Part shown: piece after piece, positions 1 through 10,179 of the stretch
Layout: each line of letters opens with the position of its first letter
Numbering within the stretch: position 1 is the first letter of the stretch
NCBI RefSeq assembly: GCF_003265705.1
Contig: NW_020312828.1
Coordinates: forward strand, 55,781,961 to 55,845,960
Direction: 5' to 3'
DNA: 64,000 nt
Origin: Callorhinus ursinus
Lineage: Eukaryota; Chordata; Mammalia; Carnivora; Otariidae
Translations under genes and position numbers: made by a program
Notes under the pieces: model-generated
What the model was told of the DNA's origin: nothing
Seen by the model: only the letters and a program-made list of their open reading frames with translations
Databases searched by the model: none

Positions 1-237
1 GCGGAGGCCCCTCCCCCGCCGTCTATCCTCCCGAATATCGCCTCGGATTCACTTCTCCGCACGCCCTACCTTCCAGTAAGTGGTCGCTTCTCTGTTCAGA
101 GAGTTGTTGCTACTCTCCTGTTCGATCTCCTGTTGAGTTCGTAGGTGTTCAGAATGGTTTGATCCCTATTCAGCTGAATTCCTGAGACCAGACGAAATCT
201 AGGTCTCCTACTCCTCCGCCATCTTGCTCCGCCCCCC
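1..237 (-). mobile_element. 5' end of a young carnivoran L1 (5' UTR), continues off the left edge
   Basis: Read on the minus strand from 237 downward, the sequence begins with a G-run, then GCGGAGCAAGATGGCGGAGG, and continues in CpG-bearing sequence that I recognise as the start of the L1 5' UTR of arctoid carnivores. Because the terminal G-rich start is present, this copy is not 5'-truncated and may be full length beyond the window. CpG density and lack of visible decay suggest a fairly recent insertion. The sharp boundary at 237/238 falls inside an older L1 ORF1 on the same strand. The L1 identity is seen in the sequence; the age and full length are inferred. Confidence 0.8.
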
Positions 238-905
238 TGTCTTGCTGCTTTTAAGATTTTTGTCTCTATCACTGTATTTTGTAAATTTAATTACAATATG
301 TCTTGGTGCTGGCCTTCTTTTGTTCATTTTGATGGGAGTTCTCTGTGCCTCCTGAATCTGGATGTCTGTTTCTTTCCCCAGATTAGGAAGTTTTCTGCTA
401 TTATTTCCCCAAATAAATTTTCTGCCCCCTTCTCTTTCTCTTCTTCTTCTGGGAATTCTATAACACAAATGTTATTATGTTTGATGGAGTCACTGAGCTC
501 CCTAAGTCTTTACTCATGTTGCATAATTCTTTCCTGCTTTGTTCAGTTTCATTACTTTCCATTATTTTGTCTTCTAGGTCACTAATTTGTTCCTCTGCTG
601 TTCATTGCATCAAACCTGTTTCCAATCTCCTTTATTGCATTCTTCATTTCTGATTCTTTTTTAGCTCTTTTATCTCTGTGGTAAAGGCCTCCCTGATATC
701 TTCCATTCTCTTCTCAAGCCCAGTGAGTATCTGTATGGTTTTTGCTTTAAATTCTCTATTAGGCATGTAACTTATATCTGTTTTGCTTAGATCTCTGACT
801 GTGGCCTTATCTTGTTCTTTCATTTGGGATAAGTTCCTCTGTCTTGGCATTTTATCCAGCCGACAGTCCTCTACTCTACGAGCTGTGCTATCAAAGGGTG
901 CTTAT
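238..905 (-). pseudogene. Older L1 ORF1 remnant, interrupted at 237 by the younger L1
   Basis: Minus-strand translation in two blocks resembles L1 ORF1p, the RNA-binding chaperone of the L1 particle. At 850-644 it reads MPRQRNLSQMKEQDKA, then a stretch with ILTGLEKRMEDIREA and EIKELKKNQ. At about 468-238 it contains NFPNLGKETDIQIQEAQRTP-like and PRHIVIKFTK-like segments from the C-terminal half. The middle (about 469-643) contains stops and frame changes, so this is a pseudogene. The C-terminal frame is cut off where the 1-237 element begins. A 90-codon-scale open frame crossing that boundary is a chance fusion. Confidence 0.75.
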
Positions 906-914
906 TTTTTAATT

Positions 915-1062
915 CTAATAAATTCATCATGGTTATATAAGGTGTTAACATTAGGGAAAGCTGGGTAAAGGGTATATAGAATTTTTTTATATTACAGTTC
1001 TATATATTTAAAATTCTTTCAAAGTGAAAAATTTAAAAGTAAATAATCAAAACCAAAAGGAA
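915..1062 (+). mobile_element. Old L1M-type 3' end
   Basis: The run ggttatataaggtgttaac, gaaagctgggtaaagggta, then a T-rich stretch and ttctttcaaagtgaaaaat matches, with decay, the well-known terminal part of the mammalian L1M 3' UTR. Orientation is plus, opposite to the ORF1 remnant just to its left, so these are different insertions. The left boundary is uncertain by a few tens of bases. Confidence 0.5.
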
Positions 1063-1937
1063 AAATAATAAAAAAGATAAAAATTAAAGTCTGTAAAATA
1101 ATAAAGGCTTGAAAAATGTATTAATTTAGCCAAACATAGGAAGAAGAAAGGAGAGTGTTAAGACAAAATCTAGCAATGAGAAAAGTATGTAAGTAAACAT
1201 GTAAAAAAACATTCTGAAAGTAAAAATAACTGTGAGGTACTTTTCACTCCAAAAAATAGAAATTTAAAATAAAACCACAAACTGACATCATTTTTGAACA
1301 TATATATTCAACCCCCACCAACTAAAGTTACCCAAATACATGTAAAATTTTACTTTCTTTCTTCTAATGATGAAAAAATTTCAATGTGATATATTGGATA
1401 ATTTTTTTCATTATAGTAATAGGTAAAAGCCATAAGATCACATTGCTAAAATATTAAATTTTAACTTTGATCTTGACTTTCAGAAATTACATTTATTAAA
1501 AAGTATAACAAGATAAAGGCAAAACAAAAAAATACACAAAAATTATTTTAATTCTAATGTAACAACTAATAAATGAAATTTGGGGAAATTAATATTTAAA
1601 TCAAGAATAATACAAAGAATTTTGATAATGTCAAAAAACATTGTTATTAATATTAAGTCAAGAAATTTTGTACTCATATTTATATTGAGTAGAAAGCAAT
1701 GCAATTATAGATTTCAGTACTGAAAATAAAGAAGAATCAGCACATTTTAAATATGTACTATATACTTTTGTCTACCTTGGCCAGATTTATCTGAACACAT
1801 CTTTAGTAATCAGAGCCCTTTTTTCCTATTTAGCTGGAAAGTCATTTAAATATGTATTGGTTGTTAGAGTTCCTTCCTTTCTCCGGTAACCACAAATTTA
1901 GGAATATGGTCCATATCTATATATTCAGAATATTTTT
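1063..1937. other. AT-rich DNA without recognised feature
   Basis: A-rich, especially 1020-1300, with no coding potential, known repeat or RNA gene that I recognise. The A-rich part may be the continuation of a decayed L1 tail. Confidence 0.4.
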
Positions 1938-2145
1938 GGGGGGTGCCTGGGTGGCTCAGTAGGTTAAGCATCTGACTCTTGGTTTGGGCTCTGGTCATGA
2001 TCTCCTGGTCATGGGATGGAGACCTGTGTCAGGCTTCCCACACAGTGCAGGGTCTTCTTCAGATTCTCTCTCCCTTTCCCTCCCCCTTTACCCTTCCCCC
2101 CACTCGTGCATATGTGTGTACTTTCTCTCTCTCTAAAATAAATAC
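1938..2145 (+). mobile_element. CAN-SINE (tRNA-Lys derived)
   Basis: It begins ggggtgcctgggtggctcag, the tRNA-derived head with the box A region. A degenerate box B region follows, then a CT-rich body and an A/T-rich tail. A short repeat, aatatttt, flanks it (about 1929-1936 and 2146-2153) as a candidate target-site duplication. These elements are copied by L1 machinery and are specific to Carnivora. This copy is fairly diverged, for example in the box B area around 2000-2020. Confidence 0.9.
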
Positions 2146-2153
2146 AATATTTT

Positions 2154-4069
2154 TAAAAATTATTTTTCCACTGTTAGCTATGATAATTCAGGAATGGGCA
2201 CCTAAATCAAGGTAAAGTAATCAGAAAATTTCTTGGACATCGTTTACCAGATATTTTGCCCTTTGGAATTCTCTTAGTGTAAAAAAATCTAATCCAAAGA
2301 TATCTTTGGAAGAAAAAAAAAATAAAAAGCAGAAAGGAGGGAATAGAAAAGAAGAAAGAGTTTTCAAATATAATTGTTATCATAATAAATAGAAAAAAAA
2401 AGTTCAAATAGAGAACTCTTCGTTGATAGGATTTACTCTTCTCTCTATAGTGGTGTAATATTAGACCTAGGATTGCCATATTGCCATGTGACTTCAGATA
2501 TACAGATTAATTTCTAATTGTATCTCCCTGAAGGTAACTTAGCCAAACACTGTTTGAAATAGAGCTTATTGTCCCATTATATTTACTAAAATATTAATAT
2601 CAAACACAATTTATATTTTTCTTTAGTGAATTCACGTTATTTTGGAGAACTTAAACACATTTCAATAGTTTGGTAAAACATTTTAATCAAAGAGGAAATA
2701 TATTCATTTGGAAAAATATATGAAAATATTAACTATCAAACATCTTTTATTTAGTCTCCTAGAAATTCTTTCTAATATGGTAGTTCTTTAATGAAATTAT
2801 TGAAGAATATAAAAATGTATTTTTAAAATTGAAAGTGCAACCTAATATGGAAAAAAATGACTTTTAAAACCAAGTCTTCTCTATATGCCCTTCACAGGGC
2901 TGCATTGCATTTTTATTTGGCTTTTATGTCAATCTACTCAACTTGAAGCTGTCACTCTCACAGCTGCATATGTATTTTAGTGGATTTAGTAGAAAGCAGC
3001 ATGCAAAAAGCAGCATAAATTTAAAGGACAGGAATACTACAACTAAATCTTGAATTATGTTTAAGTCATTTGCTATATGACAGTTATGTAGCACTTTTTC
3101 CACTCTCAAAGAACTTTATGGTTATTGTAAATATTTAGTTCCCTTCCATGAAGCCAAAAAATGGAATGTTCTTCACTTTAAACAGCTCTCAAGGAAACTG
3201 AAGTATAGGATAGATAAAAGGATGCCAGAAGGTCATCTCATGAATGTAGGAGAAGAGGAGTATTTAATAAGATTAAAGGAAAATATATTGACAGAAATAT
3301 GAAAAGCCTTTGGTTATGGAATTCTACAAGGAATATAGATCCTTTACTATGTAAACTAATTTTAGTTATAAGAGATAAATGAATCATTTGTGTGTATATA
3401 TAATATTTTTTTCTTTGTGGTTAACTATGTATGCAGGTCTAAGCAAAAGTGTCTTTATTGAAAAATAAATGCCTTTCATTGAGGGTGCCTTTGGCGATTT
3501 GGAAAAGCATCATTTGAACTGACTTAAGGTCCATCTCAACTGGCAATTTTAAGGTGTATCATTTTTTCCTGTTATGGAATATAACTATTAAATATTTGAT
3601 GCATACTACTGTCCACATTCCAGGACATATGCCCTTTAAATCCAGTTATTTCCCAAAACTGGCCATGTCTTATCACCTCTACCACTGTGATTTATGACTA
3701 AATGAGATGGTATCTCTTTGAAAACACCCCCCTTTAATTTTATTAAAGAATGAAACCCCAATCCTTGTTTTATGTACAGTGCTGAATTGAGTTTAAAAAC
3801 AGAAAATCTTTGGGTACAAATTGACCCATTAGCAAAAGACCTAACCCAGACAGAAATAAAGATGCTACCCTGGACTTCCTTCTCTAAGATTCCAATGTCT
3901 TCACAGTCAACCTTGTAGATTCTCCTCTTCAGATTTGTGGAAGTTTGGCGAGTGTGCCCTGAAGCAGAGCCCTCACATCTTTGACCCCAAAATCTCATAT
4001 GCTCATTTGTCATAATCCCCACACCTCAACCATCACTACTACAATAAAATCAAAGCATCAAGCCATGAT
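2154..4069. other. Unique AT-rich DNA, contains first member of a local duplication
   Basis: No gene or named repeat recognised. A 128-codon open frame on the minus strand (4022-3636) has no domain or motif I know and overlaps the duplicated segment at 3884-3990. I do not consider it a gene. Confidence 0.4.
3884..3990 (+). repeat. Local direct duplication, copy A
   Basis: About 96 bases from tctctaagattcc to agccctcac are about 90% identical to 5131-5226, about 1.25 kb downstream in the same orientation; both copies then continue with catctttgaccc. Copy A lacks nine bases (between two CAC triplets) that copy B has, consistent with a slippage deletion in A. It matches no repeat family I know. 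Confidence 0.8.
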
Positions 4070-4262
4070 ACTTCTTTATTATTTTATTCAAGTAAAATTA
4101 ACATACAATGTTGTATTAGTTTCAGGTGTACAACATATTTATTCAACAATGCCATGCATTACTCAGGACTCATCACAATAATGGTAGTCACCAATTGTCA
4201 CTATACACATTATCATAATATTATTAACTCGATTCCCTATGCTATATTTTTATCTCCATGAT
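4070..4262 (-). mobile_element. Old L1 3' UTR fragment
   Basis: Plus-strand text such as tagtttcaggtgtacaacat, tcaacaatgccatgcattac and actcgattccctatgctata is the reverse complement of the L1M-type 3' UTR. The element therefore lies on the minus strand. It is heavily diverged and has no coding part. Confidence 0.7.
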
Positions 4263-4264
4263 TT

Positions 4265-4640
4265 ATTTATTTTAGAACCAGGAGTTTGGACTTCATATTT
4301 TTTTTTAATTTTGTGCTGTGAATAAATTACAGATTTACAGAAACCTGCAATGCCATGTATTGGGAGTCCCCTTCATCCTTCATCCAGCCTCCCCTAATGT
4401 TAATATCTTGCATGCCTATAGTTGAATATAAAAACTGGCTTGGTACAATCCAAATAGCTTACTAGATTTTACCAGTTATATGTGCACAATTTTGGGTGTG
4501 TGTATGTGTGTGTGCATGCCTGTGGTTGTGTGTCTGTATGTGCATAGCTCTAAGCAATATTATTACATGTATAGCTTCATATAACCACCGTCCTAATCAC
4601 AACACTTACCACAAGATGCTACAGTTTTTAAGCAGCTAAT
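4265..4640 (-). mobile_element. Old L1M-type 3' region fragment
   Basis: Segments such as cttcatccagcctcccctaa, tgttaatatcttgcat and agattttaccagttatatg are typical of antisense L1M-type 3' sequence, followed by the familiar TG-rich stretch (4494-4545) and tattacatgtatagcttcat. It may be a continuation of the fragment to its left. Confidence 0.55.
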
Positions 4641-4800
4641 ATATCTGAAGTACTCTGTTAAGCCTTTTTTATGCATACTTAATCCACAAATCACAACATG
4701 AGGTAAATCATGTTTTTCTATTACTGATGGGCAAACAAGTTTCAAGAGGTTTACTTATTCAAAATCAAAAAACTAGAAATAAAAAGTTGAAAATGTCAGG
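4641..4800 (+). mobile_element. MIR-like SINE remnant
   Basis: The order is: ctctgttaagcctttttta, then cttaatccacaaatcacaac, atgaggtaaat, attactgatgggcaaacaag, and finally aggtttacttattcaaaat. This follows the MIR consensus from its core to the start of its 3' part, with strong decay. Plus orientation. Confidence 0.5.
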
Positions 4801-4816
4801 GCTCAACTCAAGCTTT

Positions 4817-4970
4817 CTTTTTTAAGATTTTATTTATTTATTTATTTTACAGAGAGAGACAAACAGCAAGAGAGGGAACACAAGCAGGGGGAGTGGGAGA
4901 GGGAGAAGCAGGCTTCCCACTGAGCAGGGAGCCCCATGTGGGGCTCGATCCCAGGACCCTGGGATCATGA
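4817..4970 (-). mobile_element. CAN-SINE, lacking the tRNA-like head
   Basis: The poly-T and TTTATTTATTTATTT tail complement is followed by the GA-rich body and ggggctcgatcccaggaccc (box B complement). It stops at gggatcatga, so the 5' tRNA-derived head (box A part) is missing. This is a 5'-truncated or secondarily deleted copy. Confidence 0.85.
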
Positions 4971-5130
4971 GTAGGGAATGAGGACAACATATGGAGAACG
5001 ATTTTGATCCCCTTGACTCCTAATGTAAAAAACTGAATTTTCTCCATTGCTTTTCAAACTTTTCTCATTTAAATCACCTGCAGAATTAGAGGGTGATAAA
5101 GAGAGAACAGGGATATATGGTAAATATATT

Positions 5131-5246
5131 TCTCTAGGATTCCAGTGTCTTCACAGTCAAACTTATCGATTCTCCTCTTCAGATTTGTGGAAGTCTGAAG
5201 AGTGTGCCCTGAAGCAGCGCCCTCACAAATAACACATCTTTGACCC
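5131..5246 (+). repeat. Local direct duplication, copy B
   Basis: Second member of the pair described at 3884-3990. It has the extra bases aaataacac just before catctttgaccc. The right end runs into an AT/TG-rich microsatellite-like stretch (about 5250-5370). Confidence 0.8.
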
Positions 5247-5509
5247 GTTATATGTATTGTATGTAAATGTGTTATATATGTAACATATTATACGTATTAT
5301 ATGTGTGTATATGGTATATGCATATACATATTCATATTCGTATGCATACATATATATGTTATGGACATTGAATGCATTCATACTATGAGTAAATACTTTC
5401 AGAAATGTTTTCTCTTTAAAGTAAGAGCAAGACTGAAAGGTCATCAGTCATATTTATATATTTAAGAAAAACAGAACAAACACTGACATATAGTTAGGTA
5501 AACGGAGTA

Positions 5510-5619
5510 ACTTTTCTTTTTTTTCCAATTTATTTAAATTAAAAAAAAAATTGCCCATTTCTCTGACCCCAACCCCACCTCTGGAAACCACCAATCTGTA
5601 GTCTGCATGTTTGAGCTTG

Positions 5620-5668
<49 letters not shown>

Positions 5669-6330
5669 TCATGGACTTTCTTTTCTGTCCCATTGTTCTG
5701 TGTGTCTGCATTGAATGTGAATACCACACTGCTTTAATTACTATAGCTTTGTAATATAGTTTGAAATCAGGCAGCATGATGCCTTCGGCTTTGTTCTTTC
5801 TCAAGATTGCCTTGCTTATTTGAGGTCTTTTAAGGTTCTATACAAATTTTAGGACTGTTATATTTGCCATAAAAAATGCCATTGGAGTTTTAATTAGAAT
5901 TGCACTGAAATCTGTACACTGCTTTGCATAATATGGACATTTTAATGATATTATTTCTTCCAACCCATGAGCATGTAATATATTTCCATTTATCTCTGTC
6001 CTCTTCCATTTTTTGATTAATATCTTCTAGTTTTCATTATATTCAGGTCTATCACCTCCTTCATTATGTTTATTCCTAAGTATTTTATTCTTTTAGATGC
6101 AATTGCATCTAAATAACTAATAGTTATTATTCGTGTATAGAAATGCAACAGCTTTTCATGTATCAATTTGTGTCCTGCAAATTTACTGAATTCCTCTATT
6201 AGTTTTTAATTTTCTAATGGAGTATTTAGGGTTTCCTATATATAATTTCATGCCATCCGGGCAATTTAACATATTCCTTTTCAATTTGATGCCTTTTGCT
6301 TCTTTCTCTTATGTAATTACTGACGGACTG
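5510..6330 (-). mobile_element. L1 ORF2 C-terminal region and 3' UTR remnant, internally rearranged
   Basis: Minus-strand translation near 5804-5700 gives the ORF2p segment [20 protein letters not shown]. From 5665 to 6330 the plus strand reads as diverged antisense ORF2 (for example ttactatagctttgtaatat and gccttttgcttctttctctt). On the left, 5530-5620 matches antisense L1 3' UTR (accccacctctggaaaccac). ORF2 is joined to the 3' UTR through a (CA)n tract, so the intervening part is deleted. Many stops; a pseudogene. Confidence 0.8.
5623..5665. repeat. (AC)n microsatellite
   Basis: About 21 uninterrupted AC units, sited at the join of the ORF2 and 3' UTR parts of the surrounding L1 remnant. 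Uninterrupted length makes length polymorphism likely. Confidence 0.95.
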
Positions 6331-6340
6331 ACTGACTGAC
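6319..6340. repeat. Short (GACT)n simple repeat
   Basis: About five units of ACTG/GACT with one variant, at the right edge of the L1 remnant. Confidence 0.85.
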
Positions 6341-6662
6341 ATACATGTAAATTCAATATCTCAACCCCCTTCCTTCAAAGTGAGACAATTCTGCAATATA
6401 ATGTAAATTTCTTTGTGTTCTCTCAAATCAGGTCAAGGCTAAGAAGGTACCCAAAAACATACTTGTGCAAAGTTTCCCCAGTTCTCTATTCTGTTTTTCC
6501 TTGGACAGCACTCTTAATCAACTATATGTGTTTAAATTCCTGTCTCAAGTCTTGTTTCTAGTTAATTAAACTTGTGTCCCAAGGTATCAACTGTGTTCCA
6601 TCCATCTTACTTATGCTCCTTCTTTTGATTTACTTTGTATTTCTCTTACTTTTTGAATTTAG

Positions 6663-7456
6663 AATTTCAAAACCACAATGAGATATCACCTTACACCTGT
6701 CAGAATGACTAGAATCAAAAAGAAAACAAAAAGTATTGGTGAGAATATAGAGAAAATAGAATCTTCATGCATGGTTGGAGGGAATGTAAGTTGGTACAGG
6801 CATTGTAAAAGACAGTATGGAGTTTCCTCAAAAAATTAAAAATAGAAATACCATATGATCCAGTAATTCAACTCCTATTTACCCAAAGAAAACTAAAACA
6901 TTAACTTGAAAAGATATATGCACCCATATGTTTATTGCAGCATTATTTACAATAGCCAAGATATGGAAGCAGCCCATGTCCATTGATAGATGAATGGCTA
7001 AAGAAAGAATGTTACTCAGCCGTGAAAAGGATGAGGTCTTGCCATTTCCAGCAACATGGGCATTATGCTAAATTAAATAAATCTGAGAGAGACAAATTAC
7101 CATATGATTTCACTTATATGTGAAATCTAAGACACAAAATGAATAAACAAGAAACAGAAATAGACCTATAAATACACATAACAAACTCATTATGGCCAGA
7201 GGAGAGGATGGTAGGAGTATGGGCAAAATGAGTGAAGGGGAGTGGGAGATACAGGCTTCCAGTTATGGAATGAATAAGTCATGAGGATAAAAGGTAAAGC
7301 ATAGGATATAAAATTAATTGTATTAAAATAGCATTGCATGGTGACACATGCTAGTGACACTTGTAATCATAACATAACATGCAGTATGAATCACTATGTT
7401 GTATACCTGAAACAAAGGTAACATCCTGTGTCAACTATACTAAAAACAAGCAAACA
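6663..7456 (+). mobile_element. L1 ORF2 C-terminus and 3' UTR remnant
   Basis: Plus-strand text such as acaatgagatatcaccttac, ccatatgatccagtaattca, gcattatttacaatagccaa and ccatatgatttcacttatat is the ORF2 3' end. A 3' UTR of purine-rich then AT-rich sequence ends near 7456 (gttgtatacctgaaac). Stops and small indels make it non-coding. It is 5'-truncated. Confidence 0.85.
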
Positions 7457-7469
7457 GGAATTTGCTTTG

Positions 7470-8260
7470 TTATTACTTTGTTTCTGTTAAAGGCTGTACA
7501 TTTTTCTCTAATGGACATAGAATAGTTCCATGACTTTCTTTTCTAAGTTCTGCTTTTGGTTTGCCTTATCTCTTTCATCAAAATCATAATATATTTTTTA
7601 AATTTTCCTATAGATGAGTCTTTATTGTTAGTGTTAATTTCAGTTTTACTATTTTGTGGTTATTTGTTCTTGTTATATGAGACTTATTCATGCTTTCGTT
7701 CATCACTTTGTGTGAATGTTTAATGCACGCTTGAGAAAAGACATATTTGTTAATATTGGAGTGTTAATAAATATCCATAAAATCCACCTTATAGATTATA
7801 TAATTTACATATTATATATATTTTCTAATTTTATCTATTAGATGTGTCATGAATTTGTGTGGGTGTGTTAAATATCATCTATCATTAATGTGTAACTGAA
7901 TTTTTCTCCCTGAAAGTACTTCAGTTTCTGCTCTGTAAAAGTTGTTACTATTTTGTCTGGTGAATATTCAAAATTGTGTCATTAACATTGCAAACTGTCA
8001 CAATTCTGAATGCTTAATGATTTAAATTGTATCTTGTCTAATAGCACAAAAGCATTTCCTCTTCCTTATTTTTCCCCATTTTACTCATATCAAATATTCA
8101 TCTTATAATAGCATATTTAAGCTACTTTATATTTATTGGTCACAACACTACAGTAGTCTCATTGTTTTGTAATATTTACTATATGTGTTATACTGTATTT
8201 AATCTATTTTTCTATTTAGACTTTCTCCTTCATTTTTTATTGTGGAAATGTTATACTTAG
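7470..8260 (-). mobile_element. Heavily decayed L1 ORF2 (antisense)
   Basis: The order of weakly preserved blocks follows antisense L1 ORF2 from the linker towards the endonuclease region: atgcacgcttgagaaaag, ttggagtgttaataaatatc, ttgtatcttgtctaatagca, then gcatttcctcttcc. Too diverged for a frame. Family assignment is by eye. Confidence 0.5.
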
Positions 8261-8329
8261 TGAAATTTCTATTTTTGTTCCAATAATTATCTTTTAACTA
8301 ATATGATTTGGAATGTTTTTTTCCTTATA

Positions 8330-8958
8330 TATATATTTGTTGTTGTTGTTTTAAATTATATTTTTTTGGTCCCACATAGTATGTATACAACAATCATCGA
8401 TTCAATTTGTCCCACTTCTCCTTTTTCCTTTTCCCTAGCCATTATTTACTTGCATCATTTACACGTAGTGCAAAATATAGAATTTATACATTATTTTTAA
8501 ACCCTTGTTCCCACCTGAATTTTAGATCTAATTCACATATATATGTTCACTAGTAGTCATTTTATTAAACCAATATTTCTAATTATTTCTTTCTTGGATG
8601 AATTTCATCTTCTAGTAGATTCCAGAGGGAAGATTTGTGAGTACAGTAACCTATGAACACCTTATTTCTTACCCTAACATTGACACATAAAGAGCAGCTT
8701 GACTGGCTATTAAATCTTAGGCAGATACTTTTTTCTCCTCAAGTTTGTTGAAAATATTCTTTTATTTTGCTATTTATGTAGTCTCCAGAATTCCAAAGCC
8801 ACCCTCTTCTCTTACCATTGCAAGTTACCTGTTATTTCTGTCTAAAAGCCCTGGGCATTATTTATATACCTGTAAAGTCTAATAATTTTACTAGTATATG
8901 CTTTGGAGTGACTATTCTGGTCTGGTAATTCTTTGGTCAAAAATATTTGCATTTTAAG
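8330..8958 (-). mobile_element. Decayed LINE fragment (L1M/HAL1-like, antisense)
   Basis: Segments such as ttggatgaatttcatcttct, tagtagattccagagggaag, gttacctgttatttctgtct and tttggtcaaaaat resemble antisense LINE ORF1-region sequence found in old mammalian L1M/HAL1 copies. No open frame survives. Boundaries are approximate. Confidence 0.4.
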
Positions 8959-8959
8959 T

Positions 8960-9667
8960 TTTTTCTTTAACTGCTTTATTGAGATATTATTGACATATAT
9001 GTACATTGAAAGTGTACATTATGATGATTTGATGCATGTATATATTGTGAAATGATTACTACAATAAGGTTTGTTAATATCTCCAGTCTCTCACATAATT
9101 ATCTTGTATGTGTGTGGGGGGGGGGCGGGGGGGTGTGCGGTGATAAGATCTATTCTCTCAACAACTTCCAAGTGTATCATACAGTACTATTAATTATTAC
9201 CATGCTGTAAATTAAATCTCCAGAAATTATTCATCTCACACCTGGAAGTGTGTACCCTTTGATCAACATCACCCCATTTCCACCACTCTCTAGCCCCTGG
9301 TAACCACCACTCTTCCCTCTATTTTTATGAATTCAGCTTTGTTTAGATTGCATATAGAAGTGAGAACATATAGTATGTGTCTTTCTCTTCTGACATATTT
9401 CACTTAGCATAATGCTCTCAAGATCCAATAAATGTGGTCACAAAAGGAAGGATTCCCCTTTTAATGGCTAAATTATATTCCATTGTATGTGTACACCACC
9501 TTTTCTTTATCCATTAATCTTTACCCATACCAGTGGGTACTTAGGTTGTTTCCATATCTTGGCTATTGTGAGTAATGCTGCAGTTAACATGAGGGTTCAG
9601 ATATCAATTTGAGGTAGTGTTTTTTTTTTTTTTTTGGATATATACCCAGAAATGGGATTGCTGAGGC
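8960..9667 (-). mobile_element. L1 3' end (L1MA/L1MB-like, antisense)
   Basis: It starts with tgctttattgagatattat and follows antisense 3' UTR sequence (agtgtacattatgatgattt, attgtgaaatgattactaca). It then passes into ORF2 C-terminus complement: cacttagcataatgctctca, attatattccattgtatgtg, ggatatatacccagaaatgg. An internal poly-G tract lies at 9116-9133. The right end is cut by the LTR that starts at 9668. Confidence 0.85.
9116..9133 (+). repeat. Poly-G tract (10 G, C, 7 G)
   Basis: G-rich run inside antisense L1 3' UTR, where related copies have a short TG or G tract. It can be read as slippage expansion. It is a place where sequencing errors are common. Confidence 0.9.
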
Positions 9668-10020
9668 TGTGTTGGTAGAGGACAGAAGCAGTAGCAGAAT
9701 GAGTGTGCTTAGGCCAAAGCCTTTATTAGTGTTTCCCTGGAAAAGGCACTGTAGAACAGGGTAAACACTTTATGCCTGGGTAGTTTGAAAAATTTCAGCA
9801 GGCTTTGGGTGATAGGGTTGATCTCTAGTTGCCTGGTACCTAGCCCTGGGATGATTAAGCCTGAAAAATATTGCCTCCTGGGGTGCACTGGCCAGATAGA
9901 GGAGGTATGACCTTGAATTGTTAGTTTGCATATCAAAAGTATATTTCATGCAGGGCTCTTTGCTATCTCTAAGAATTGGCTAGCCCAGGAAGAGGCAATC
10001 TCTCCTGAGCTAAGAAGTTT
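9668..10020 (-). mobile_element. Endogenous retrovirus LTR remnant (solo)
   Basis: On the minus strand the sequence ends ...tgtcctctaccaacaca (terminal CA). About 50 bases inside this end is AATAAAGGCTTTGGCC (complement of 9712-9727), an LTR-style polyadenylation signal. Upstream is a pyrimidine- and CCA-rich segment typical of U3/R. No internal viral genes or partner LTR are visible, so it is a solo or partial LTR. The far (U3) end near 10020 is uncertain. The class is not resolved; it could be a carnivore class I family. Confidence 0.55.
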
Positions 10021-10179
10021 TTTTTTAAGATGTCAAAACATCATAAATACAGAAAATTTTATACACACACATACGAGAATACAGACATTACAAGAATTTT
10101 GGATGTTTTCAGTAAGATGGGAAACCATTTCAAATTTGTTGATAGAGAAATAACATGATACTCCTGTTTTGTAAAGGAT

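Noticed and set aside
208..468. 86-codon minus-strand frame ending in KMAEE as a fusion protein
   Set aside because: It crosses the boundary between an old L1 ORF1 and a younger L1 5' UTR; a chance fusion.
3636..4022. 128-codon minus-strand open frame
   Set aside because: No motif, signal or family recognised, and the related duplicate at 5131-5246 does not keep the frame in a comparable context; probably chance.
5454..5804. 116-codon minus-strand frame including a run of Cys-Val
   Set aside because: L1 ORF2 remnant joined to a translated (AC)n microsatellite.
9116..9133. G-quadruplex regulatory element
   Set aside because: A homopolymer-like G tract inside an old L1 3' UTR, with no promoter or gene nearby; slippage explains it.
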